From: Bremia lactucae
Lineage: Eukaryota > Oomycota > Peronosporomycetes > Peronosporales > Peronosporaceae
Assembly (NCBI RefSeq): GCF_004359215.1
Contig: NC_090615.1
Coordinates: forward strand, 8,127,001 to 8,191,000
DNA: 64,000 nt
Direction of reading: 5' to 3'
Positions within the stretch are counted from its first letter, which is position 1. Each line of letters starts with the position of its first letter. Below are positions 55,237 through 64,000 of the stretch, piece after piece. A program made the translations under genes and the position numbers. The notes under the pieces were generated by a model, which saw nothing but the letters and a program-made list of their open reading frames with translations, had not been told where the DNA came from and searched no databases.

Positions 55237-55720
55237 TTACATGGAGTTCTTTAACTCGGACATTCCAATGTCTAAAGCACTGACGGACTCAGTCAATGAT
55301 CCGCGCCAATAGCGCTTTTGTTGCCTAGCAAAGGTGGGTTCATGACACTCTAAAACTTTGCTAGGAACAGTGCGCGTGGCGCCAAAGATCTTAGACCTCC
55401 AATCGAACCATGGCTCATGGCGTTCAAGCCAGGCCATACCAATGATGAGACCATATCTCGTATCCAAATCAAGGACGAGACAGCGTTTCGTACTGTCAAA
55501 GTCCAGAAACGTTATACCTAAATTCAATGGAACAATGGGAACAGTGAGACGAGTCCTAGTCGCTTAGCGAACAGTGGTTGTATCACTTTCATGTGCTTTG
55601 AGCGCCTCAACGTATTATTAACTCTCTTCAAGGGAAAGACGTCGAGTATAATTGAAAGACGCTCCTGAGTCAATTGAAAGTGACCATGGCTTTTCAAGCT
55701 CTTCACAGTCGCTTACGTGA
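55237..55720 (-). pseudogene. Aspartic protease of A3
   Basis: LSIDSGASFNYTRRLSLEES (55720-55660) keeps the DSGA active site; MNLGITFLDFDSTKRCLVLD and YGLIIGMAWLERHEPWFDW follow at 55527-55400 in another frame. The only family-A copy here with an unaltered protease active-site motif. Confidence 0.8.
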
Positions 55721-55745
55721 GCGCAAGCAAGCCACAAAATTCTTA

Positions 55746-56404
55746 TTATCAGTTTTTGTCGGCTTTCGCTCGTAATTTCTTTGTTCAAAAAGCATCTTGC
55801 TATTAAACAAATAAAACACGCAAATATTGCGCTGTCTTTTTGCACGCCTTTCGAGACTGAAGCTGGGAAGGCCTGCATAAAGGTTTCTCAATATTTATTA
55901 TAGCTATCAACAAGTTGCTACCATTACGCTACTCTCATAAATACAGAGGTAGATAATTAAGGGGTGCTATTATATCGGTTCCTAAATGTAAATAAGGAGG
56001 TGTTTTAAAGTCCAATGAGGATCTAAGGACGACTCTAAAAAAATTGTTAAGTTTGCGATATAGCGGAACAATAAAAAAATTGTGCTGTTATTTTAATCTG
56101 TAGCTTTTATCAATTAAACAAGCAGACGGGGCTGTGGCAACACCAAAAGGTGTGTGTGGCTATACCTGCTCCAGTAAAGGCTCGTTACATAAGTTCATGC
56201 TAAGCCACAAAAATTTCCGTTTACCCAACAAGAGCGTACTTATTGCCCGTCGCTCGATGTTTTGAGTGGATCCTTCGTTAAGCTGCCTCGACGAAATACA
56301 ATCAGCGTTCAAGACCGATGATAGTAGTAAATGTGTAAGATACCACACGAGGGGCATATTAACGTTTAGTAGCGCCAGTGTCGGTGCTTCAAGAACACTA
56401 CCTG
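55746..56404. other. Spacer between A3 and A4 with dispersed repeat block
   Basis: 56010-56165 is the inverted copy of 25116-25286. 56417-56160 (minus) is an 85-codon open frame (ALLNVNMPLVWYLTHLL) without recognisable family. Confidence 0.4.
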
Positions 56405-56889
56405 TGTAATGGGGCATACTTTGATTGGAGGACCGTTGTTGTGGTACACTACCTTTATGAGTAAAATATTCTCTTATTCTATTCTAAAATAGTTAACTAC
56501 TAAAATCCCATTTATTATAAGTAACAAATGTGGTCGCCGCCAGATATAAATCTGGCGGCCGGAATCTATCTTTAATTAGCTAGGGTAAGGTTTTAGATTT
56601 AAGTAATGTAATAAAGTGCAGTTCACCTTTTGATCTTAAAGCGTCTAGTGCCTTCTTAAGGCTTGCGAATTGGTATGTGAGAGACAGAAGCCTTTCTAGC
56701 GTACATACCCTCGGGCACAAGTTGCCACTTGGTTCTACGAGCCCCTGAATCACTTGATCTAGGATTCATTAAGCTTTATTAGCTTGTACGACTCCCTGAG
56801 TTGTTATATCCATTAGTCCTATAGAACTAAGTGACTCTCTGAGTCTGAAAGTCTTCCTCTGACTTTAGGAGCGAGGTAGCTCCGCTACA
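56405..56889 (+). repeat. A4 5' LTR
   Basis: 485 bp, TGTAATGGGGCATACTTT to GCTCCGCTACA. Clearly diverged from the A4 3' LTR. Confidence 0.9.
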
Positions 56890-56890
56890 C

Positions 56891-56908
56891 CTGGTAGCAC
56901 TCGTAGTC
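56891..56908 (+). other. Putative primer-binding site of A4
   Basis: TGGTAGCACTCGTAGTCA one base after the LTR, the best-preserved version in the family. Complementary to a tRNA 3' end of the form ...GAGTGCTACCA; which tRNA is not clear. Confidence 0.5.
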
Positions 56909-56949
56909 AATCTACGCCTGAGTCTTTACAAGACTAATTTCTCACGAAA

Positions 56950-58020
56950 ATGGAAGAGGTTCCAGAATTGTCAGAAGCGCAACGCGCCGCTTATGACAAG
57001 CTCAAAACCTTATTCGGGCTTGAGCACGTGGAATTTATTATCTCCCAGGGACCAGAGGTCCTGCATGCAAGGCTTGAAGCCTTCATGCGGTACGAAGCCT
57101 CCCTGATCGGTCAGGTACAGGACCATTTAGCGGCATCTATGCCAACCCGGTACATCTCTGTACCTGACTCAGAGCCGAGGGCACGCCCTCTAACTGTAAA
57201 TGTGAAGACATTTGAGGTAAAAGAGGGAGAAAATCTCCCTGTTTGGATTAAGCAGATGGAGATGTCCATTGATTCCGCCTTGTTCTTAACAGAACGGCAA
57301 AAGGTGGCTATGGCCATTTCCAAACTTGGAGGTAGAGTCATGGAGTGGGCACTATCGTGCAGCACGTCCATAAACGACGCTTTAGCCTCATGGGGCTCGC
57401 TGAAACAGCAATGACCAGCATATTTGCACCGCCTGATCAGGCTTTTCGCATGCGAGCACGGCTCCTAGCGACTTGACAGGAAAAAAGAACCCTAGGGGAC
57501 TTTGTCCAGGAGTTGAGAACTCTCATTGCATCGATGCATCAAGACCCGGTGCAAGAAGCAATTAAAGTAACCATCTTTATGGGGGGTCTCAATGAGGGCG
57601 TTGCCCAGACGGAATTATCCGATCTCATCCGGCTACGTTCGAAGAGGCAGTTGCCATAGCGCTACGCGCCGATTTTGACTTTAAGTCTGCTCGCGTTAGC
57701 ACGCCTGTTTACCAAACAAGCTCTTCGAGCACATGGCTTCCGTCTAATAGAGCTGAACTTATGGATTGAAGCCTCATTGAGGAAGGAGAGAGTCTCTTCA
57801 AGCTGTGAACACCATAAGACCATCCGTAGATGGTTTATGTGCGGAAGCACGAAACATTTACGTCCGGCTTGCCCCCTTCGAAATTTGCGGAAAGCTCGAA
57901 AGAGCTCCAACTCTGTCCTATACCAGAGATCTGGTACGGTGCGGGGAAATGTCGATACCCAGTAGGTGCGGGGCGCCCTTCTGGGGAAGACCTAGGCTCT
58001 GTTCAAACCTCTAGGAGGTG
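56950..58020 (+). pseudogene. gag of A4
   Basis: Open from ATG 56950 for 154 codons ([60 protein letters not shown]) to a TGA at 57412. The rest of the gag core and zinc knuckle (FMCGSTKHLRPAC near 57838-57880) lie in shifted frames, with the same lesions as A2. The N-terminal frame is the best gag in the window. Confidence 0.85.
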
Positions 58021-58149
58021 AGAGTAAACAGAACATAGCCCCAATTAGCTCGGTGCGCAATGGCACGGGTTGTGAGTACAAGCCTGGCTTGTTATTCGCT
58101 CAAGCGACTGTGACGGGCTTTGAATAGTCATGGACAATTTTAATTGACC

Positions 58150-58420
58150 CAGAAGCATCTTGCAAATATTCTCGACCTATTTCCTTTGAAGATAGTCTAC
58201 AATACGTTGAGGCGCTTAAAGCGCATAAAAGTGATGCAATCTCTGTTCGCTTAGCGATTGGGACTCGTGTCACTGTTCCTAAAGTTCTATTGAACTTAGG
58301 TATAAAGTTTCCGGACTTTGACAGTACGAAACGCTGTCTCGTCCTTGATTTGGATTCGAGATATGATCTTATCCTTGGTATGGCCTGGCTTGAACGCCAT
58401 GAGCATGGATCGATTGGAGG
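58150..58420 (+). pseudogene. Aspartic protease of A4
   Basis: Same sequence as in A2, including the damaged active site LIDPEASCKY and the intact YDLILGMAWLERHE. Confidence 0.75.
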
Positions 58421-58708
58421 TCTAAGACCTTAGGCTCCACGCGCAATTTTAGTAGCAAAGTTATGGAGAGTCATGAACCTACCTTTGCTAGGCAAAAAAG
58501 CGCTATTGGCGCGGATCATTGACTGAGTATGTCAGTGTTTTAGACATTGGAATGCCGGGGTTAATAAATTCCATTGCTAAAAACATTAATTTTGAGCACA
58601 ACTCAGCAGAAATAAGTGGAATGGCACGTACTCCGTCCAGTGACACCGTTATACTAACGATTCACTGAATGATGAAAGCATTGTTGGCCTAAGGCCGAAT
58701 CATCCAGA

Positions 58709-58946
58709 GTGCAATATCCCTGAGATACGTAAAGTGGCACTCTAAGTCCACCAAGTATCGTCGGCCGAGGTGGCATCATAATGAGTGTCAGTAGTGACAC
58801 TGTTGGCGGTTTGCCAGGACCTTAAGGGTGCAATATCCCTGAGATACTCGGAGTGGCTCGTCTAAGTCCACCGAGTGTGGTCGGCCGATGTGGCACCATT
58901 CTGAGTGTCAATAGTGACACTATTGGCGGTTCGCCAGGGCATTTTG
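58709..58946 (+). repeat. 119-bp tandem duplication in A4
   Basis: Two units starting at 58709 and 58828, matching the pair in A2. Confidence 0.75.
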
Positions 58947-59329
58947 GGTCAAACCCTTATAATGCACGTGAAGCGACACGTAAACGTTCGCTGGATAAGG
59001 AAGTTGGGTTAACTAACTCCTTGTCGGATGTCAAATTAGACACCATGTCTTATATAGAACCAATATAGGCTGGAAAACCCGGGGACGTGAATGTCCCGGC
59101 CTCTAAGAGGCGTATTGTCTCCACTGCAAGACAGGAAGGACACGAAGCGTGTATACCCTCACAAAGTGATACGAGTGAGCAATTACATACGCTTGTAAAT
59201 AGTGTAACCGGTAACATTGAGGGGGAAGTTAGCCTTGCGGCAATCCCTTCGTCACATGCTCTTTTACAGCTAGACGAAATGTCTGTTGATGAGTGCGGTT
59301 GAGCCTTAAAGGCTGGCGACTTATCTGAA

Positions 59330-59902
59330 ATGGTGGTCATTCAACCATCATTTGAGTTAAACTCATCGTCACTTATAGACGAAGCTGTCCTAAATGACAC
59401 AAAAGCTGCACTTAGTGCGCGAATTGGGTCATCGATCCTTAAAGATCCTACGGATCCCTTTTATTCCTTGAATAAGGAAGTCCAAGATGTGGTATGTGTT
59501 AATCCACCATCTGTTTTACCTTCAGATAGAGGTGTTCGTCATGAACTTGACTTGGTTACGGGAACCAAATACTGTGTCACAGGACAATGGCCTTTACCAA
59601 GGGAGCAGTGTGACGTCATTGACGATTTTTTCCGTGCTCAGCACGAGGCTGGAATGATACGAGAAAGCAAATCTCCTCATTCGACACCGCCATTTTGTGT
59701 CAAAAAGCCAAATGGCAAATGGCGCATTGTACATGCTTATAATAAGCTTAACGCTGTCACTATACCAGCACAAACCCTCATTTCTAGATTCAGAGCAATA
59801 TGGTGGGATATACAATGTCCAGTGCACAGTGCATTGGACTTAGTCGGTGGTTACTACCAGCTGCTCATGCGAGCTACCCCTATCCTGGCACTGCCAAATT
59901 AA
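59330..59902 (+). pseudogene. Reverse transcriptase N-terminal part of A4, palm deleted
   Basis: 190-codon open frame: [70 protein letters not shown]; then a jump straight to ILALPN of the RNase H region. The catalytic FVDD box and the thumb are deleted. Confidence 0.88.
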
Positions 59903-60328
59903 ATTGGCCTTTCAGTGTCATCTGTGACGCTTCGGATTTGCCATTGGCAGTGCTCTGTTATCGACAGATATTGATGGGCGTGAACGTGTTATTGCGTTCG
60001 AGTCTTCACAGCCTAAGCTGCGGAAAAGAATTACCCAGTTTATGACAAAGAGTTACTTGCTATGAAGTATGCTCTCGTCAAATTTAGAGTTCATCTGCTC
60101 GGCCCAAAGGCGTTTATGATATATACAGATCACCCTTCATTACGCACGGCGACTAAGTCGCCCCATCTCTTACAGAGAATGGTCCGATGGCTATCCTTTA
60201 TCGCGGAATATAACTTCGAGTTGACGTATAAGCCTCGCAAGCAGAATGCTTTGGCCGATGCGTTATCACGCAGGCCAGATTATGAGCTCTCTCACTTAAC
60301 GACTATCAAGTCGCCTATTCCTAAATGA
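59880..60328 (+). pseudogene. RNase H region of A4
   Basis: NWPFSVICDASDLPLAVLCY, then 60062-60328 in one frame: KFRVHLLGPKAFMIYTDHPS, LSFIAEYNFELTYKPRKQNA and ADALSRRPDYELSH. The DHPSL and D.LSR motifs are typical of Ty3/gypsy RNase H. Confidence 0.78.
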
Positions 60329-60529
60329 ATCCGTTCGGCTTACGCCAAGGATGAACAGTGTGTAGCTCTGCAACGAACTCTGAAGAACTCTAATTCAGGT
60401 ATTTAATTGCCGGCACGTTTGCGTGCAAGGTTACATCGATTTTCTATTGATAACCACCTGTTGCTTTATTGCACGGACACTGCGGACCCTCCACGTGTCG
60501 TTGCTCCTCATGATAAGGCTTTGAAGTAC

Positions 60530-61240
60530 TGAATCTTCTATGAGGCACACGATACTGTCCTTGGTGGTCATCTCGGTTGAGAAAAGACCTACGGCTCTGT
60601 TAGTCAGATTTATTGGTGGCCCAAACTTTATAAATGGGTCAGCACATATGTTCGCACATGCGAAACTTGCCGACGGGTTAAACCCTCGGCGAAGCTGCTG
60701 CGCCAATGACGAGCCTTCCCGTACACATCGGGAGTCCATTAGTATGGATTTTGTTTTCGGTCTACCGAAAGATAGCCGGTAACTCCGGCATAGTGGTCAT
60801 TGTTGACCGATTAAGCAAAGTGGCTCACTTAGCGGCCGTGCCGGATTGCATTGATGGTAAAGGAACAGCAAGGCTGTTTATTTAACGTGTGTTTTGACAA
60901 CACGGTTTGCCAGTGGCAATTGTCTCTGATCAGGACCCCCTTTTCACGGGTAAATTCTGGAAATCAATTTTCCGAGTGCTTGGCACCAGATTGGATATGT
61001 CCTCTGCGGACCATCCGCATACCGATGGTCAAACTGAACGTGTCAATCGTGTCATTAAAGACGTTTTACGCAGCGTGTGCTCAGACACCAAAGCGATGGA
61101 GCTCAATGCTCCCAGTGGTGGAGTTTGCGTTAAATAACACTGTTCATGCCTATACATGCTATACTCCGTTCTATGTAAACGGTCTTACCCACCCACGCGT
61201 TCCAATTACGATACCACTGCGTGTTCAGGGCTTGGGGGGG
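60530..61240 (+). pseudogene. Integrase of A4, frameshifted
   Basis: HDTVLGGHLG and KLYKWVSTYVRTCETC, then VSDQDPLFTGKFW and TDGQTERVNRVIKDVL at 60907-61137, in at least three frames. Confidence 0.8.
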
Positions 61241-61895
61241 AATTAGCCGATAGGCTTGCTGATATCAGTCCTGTTACCGCTCGGAAACAAGTAAGCGAGT
61301 TTCTCGCGGCGCGATTTAGTGTCTTAAGAATTGTAATGGATATGATGGCTGATGCAAAGACAAACAAAAGAACAAGCAGATGCCAAATGCAGAAGCTGTA
61401 TTATTTATATATGGTCAGAGAGTGAGTTTTACTAAACGCTAAAAACCTACCTACCAACTTGGTTCCGCGGTCTTTAAGACCAAATTGCGCCCGCGCTTTA
61501 TTGGACCATTTACGGTCGTTGCCAAGAAGGGCCTAGCTTATACGCTAAACCTTCCTAGCAAGCTGCCTTCACACCCAGTGTTTTACGTTGGCTTGCTTAA
61601 GCCATACGGGACCCTTCCCACGTGGACTTGTAGGCGTTTGCGCCGAGACAGGCGGTCGCGCCGCAGATTGTTGCATCCTCACCAGGATATCGAACTGGGC
61701 CTCTAAACGAGGCTGCTGACGCTCCAGCGTCGAAAAGCGGTCCCGAACCGCCTCAAAGGAGCTCTCGACCCGAGGACGGACCTCACGAAGGAGTTGCACC
61801 GTGCCGTAGAGCATCAAATGCTTCCGCCGAAATTTCGGCCCCCTCCCGCGCTGCTTGATGCGCGGGGGAACCTTCCGTTTCATGTGGAGAAACTT

Positions 61896-62900
61896 TTAAA
61901 GCGACGTCGTCGTAATGGTCAATACTGGTGAAGTGACTAGGGTACCCCTCTTTTTCAAACTCTTGGGAGTTCGAGGTACCTCTTCGGCAAGATTGCCAGT
62001 ACGCCGTTGACGTTTTTGAGCGCCAAGCTCAGGATCAACTCGCGTCAAACGACGCTTCCTACCACTAGACGTGGGATTAGGTGGATCTATAGCCTGACAG
62101 CGGCTTCGAATAACGGTTGTACGGTCAACCGAAGCACTGAAATATCGGCTAGGCCTTTCTTCGTTTTGTGGCATAAATGCCGAGCGTTATTGGCCTTTGG
62201 CCTTAAGCTTAGCGAAATCGAAGCGAAGCTTCCGTTCCAAACGAACATCACCTCTATCCGCAGACTCTCTGATATTCCAGGTATTGCGAAGTCGGCGGGC
62301 CCGGTGGACCCAGTTCTCAAATGAGACTTCGTTTTCACTCCTTGTTTCGTTTGAAAAAAAAACGATAAGAATTTCTTTCATTGAGGTAACCGAAGCCACA
62401 AGCTTGATCACGTAAACGCATCAGATACTGACTTCGCGCCATTACCTTTGGCGTAAGGTATCGCTCACGAGGAGCGTCGCGAGCAGCGATCTCCTCCGGC
62501 GTCCTCGCCGGGTCACCGGAGATCCAGATGGCCAAGGTGTGACCCGCTATCTCTTTGAGACGCTCGTCCGCACTAAGCGGAGTGAATCTATTTTCACTAT
62601 GAGCTTTAGCTTTCGCTATCTCGGCAGCTCGACGACGAGCTTGTTCCTCTATGAGGATTGCTTGCTCTTGCTCTTGATCGATGGCTCAGGAACCCGTGAT
62701 CTGCTCAATGCAGTTAAGACATCAGCGGCACCACGTTCTGGGAACGAATACGGGGCCCGCCGGCGTTCATCCGGAAGAGAAGGCGTGAAAGAACGACGCT
62801 CTTTCTCCTCCTCCTATGATGGAGAGTGACTTTCAAAGTCCACCATTCCCTCATTGTCGAGGAAGGTGCTAAGAGTCTGTGACTCACGCTTGATTGTCAT
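61896..62900 (-). pseudogene. Antisense ORF of family A (copy in A4)
   Basis: MTIKRESQTLSTFLDNEGMV from the ATG at 62900, 112 bp from the 3' LTR as in A2. Blocks: LAIWISGDPARTPEEIAARD (62530), FSNETRSENEVSFENWVHRA (62340), RESADRGDVRLERKLRFDF, then 62174-61896 PQNEERPSRYFSASVDR and TRVDPELGAQKRQRRTGNLA, PRTPKSLKKRGTLVTSP. Broken by several shifts. The end is opposite the degenerate chromodomain. Confidence 0.7.
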
Positions 62901-63011
62901 GAGACAAAGGAATGAAAAACACAACCGAACGGTTAGCTGTTGAAGTTTCAACCTCAAAGAGGAAATGAAGCGAATGTTGTCACTCGGTGTCAACAGTCTG
63001 TTGGGGGAGGG

Positions 63012-63493
63012 TGTAATGGGGCACACATCGGTTGGAGAACCGTTGTTGTGGTACATTTACTTTATTAGTAAAATACCCTTTAATTAATTTCCAAATAGTT
63101 AGTTACTTAAATCCCATTTATTATGGGTAATAAATATGGTTGCCGCCAGACATAAATCTGGCGGCCAATCTTAATTTAATTAGCTAGGGTAAGGTTTTTA
63201 GATTTAAATGATTAAATAAAGTGCGATTCCCTTTTGATCTTAAAGCGTTAAGCGCCTTCCTAAGGCTTGCGCATTGATCTGTAAGAGATAGAAGCCTTTC
63301 TAAGGTATATCCTCTTGGGCACTAGTTGCAACTTGGTTCTACGAACCCCTGAATCCCTTGAACTAGGATTCCTTAAGCTTTAATAGCTTGTACGACTCCC
63401 TGAGTTGTTAAACCCATTAGTTCAATAGAACTAAGTGACTCTCTGAGTCTGAAAGTCTTCCTCTGACTTTAGGAGCGAGGTAGCTCCTCTACA
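63012..63493 (+). repeat. A4 3' LTR
   Basis: 482 bp, TGTAATGGGGCACACATC to GCTCCTCTACA, preceded by the purine tract TTGGGGGAGGG. Confidence 0.9.
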
Positions 63494-64000
63494 CAAGGCC
63501 TTCCTTAAAATATTTAACTTATGGCTGCTGGCACTCTGCGAATCACGCTTTTTCGAATTACGATTTTTCAACTTGCTTGACTTTCAAGGTGATCACGTAA
63601 GAACAGCATATCACTGTGTGATATAAATGATGTTGGCGTCATCCACATTTTATTCAGGCCTATCATCAATGGGAATGGCTGACATTCCTGAATTAAGTCG
63701 TGGAAATGCTACCAACAAAAGGCCAAACACTCAACTTAAAGGTCGAATTGTGAACGCGTTTTTTTGTCGCCAATTGATCCAGAATGTCTTCATATTTAAA
63801 AATTATTTCGATCAAATCTTCGTTCGGCTAAATGCTTATTGACAGACCGAAGCGATATTTTTACGAAGACGTTAATGGCGACCGTGGTCTTTTAATAAAC
63901 TTTATGAGAAAGGGTATACCATTAGGTTGCTTGGAATCTGTCACATAAGTTCTTGCGCGTGTGTCTTAGGCAGCGGCATTTTAGGTCTATAGACGATAAT
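63494..64000. other. Right end of window, no secure gene
   Basis: A 71-codon plus frame at 63627-63842 (MADIPELSRGNATNKR) has no recognisable family. Nothing else seen. Confidence 0.3.

Larger units (their letters stand above)
50480..55745 (-). mobile_element. Family-A chromovirus copy A3, both LTRs missing
   Basis: Reading leftward: gag tail and protease (55745-55237), linker, RT (54424-53788), RNase H (53640-53160), integrase (53027-52324), barrel (about 52000-51820), chromodomain (51589-51392), with the antisense ORF on the plus strand (50528-51549). Homology ends at about 55745 inside gag and at about 50480 just before the place of the 3' LTR. All pol frames are broken. Confidence 0.88.
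56405..63493 (+). mobile_element. Family-A chromovirus copy A4 with both LTRs
   Basis: Order: LTR 56405-56889, primer site 56891, gag 56950-58020, protease 58150-58420, tandem duplication 58709-58946, RT start 59330-59870, deletion of the RT palm, RNase H 59880-60330, integrase 60530-61240, barrel 61485-61706, degenerate chromodomain about 61910-62040, antisense ORF (-) 61896-62900, purine tract 63001-63011, LTR 63012-63493. Length 7.09 kb. No matching target duplication (ACCTG left, CAAGG right). Confidence 0.92.

Overview
The window looks like a repeat-rich chromosome region of an oomycete, most likely a plant-pathogenic downy mildew or Phytophthora relative. The support is: eukaryotic housekeeping genes with very short GT-AG introns (61-79 bp); a match to the oomycete initiator core promoter; a small secreted protein with a degenerate RXLR-dEER-like motif just downstream of that promoter; and a repeat fraction of Ty3/gypsy chromoviruses and non-LTR LINEs. 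The species cannot be fixed from the sequence alone.

Layout. 1-3187 is the 3' end of chromovirus family C1 (integrase, chromodomain remnant, an antisense ORF, LTR). 3.6-13.3 kb is the only host-gene island: an NDUFAF7/MidA-type mitochondrial methyltransferase (3 exons, +), convergent 60S ribosomal protein L10 (-), a block of inserted LTRs plus a truncated family-A retroelement (6.5-10.6 kb), a candidate effector (+), and a four-exon leucine-rich-repeat gene (-). 13.8-15.7 kb holds a second C1 copy in opposite orientation, so C1 copies bracket the island head to head. 15.7-20.5 kb is a decayed LINE. 21.3-25.1 kb is a scrambled chromovirus of family B. 25.3-32.6 kb is a family-A chromovirus with both LTRs. 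33.7-35.6 kb has a solo LTR, a tRNA-derived repeat, a U6 snRNA gene and a tRNA-Ser(GCT). 35.6-41 kb is a second LINE that starts in a 142-bp-arm palindrome. 42.5-43.4 and 47.9-48.3 kb are further copies of the tRNA-derived repeat. 43.9-47.9 kb (-) and 48.5-49.5 kb (+) are two more LINE copies. 50.5-55.7 kb (-) and 56.4-63.5 kb (+) are two more family-A copies.

Almost every transposon reading frame is broken by stops, shifts or deletions, so these are relics. The host genes are intact.

The most interesting observation is that all three chromovirus families carry an extra gene on the strand opposite to gag-pol, between the end of pol and the 3' LTR, reading toward pol. In families A and B it overlaps the chromodomain end of pol. 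The family A and C1 antisense proteins share a core, which suggests one ancestral antisense gene. Other points of interest are the RXLK-EEKR effector candidate with its own initiator element, the U6/tRNA cluster, a tract of about 1.8 kb that looks identical in two otherwise diverged and already-dead retroelements, and two 100-N assembly gaps, one of which corresponds to a single base in the sister copy.
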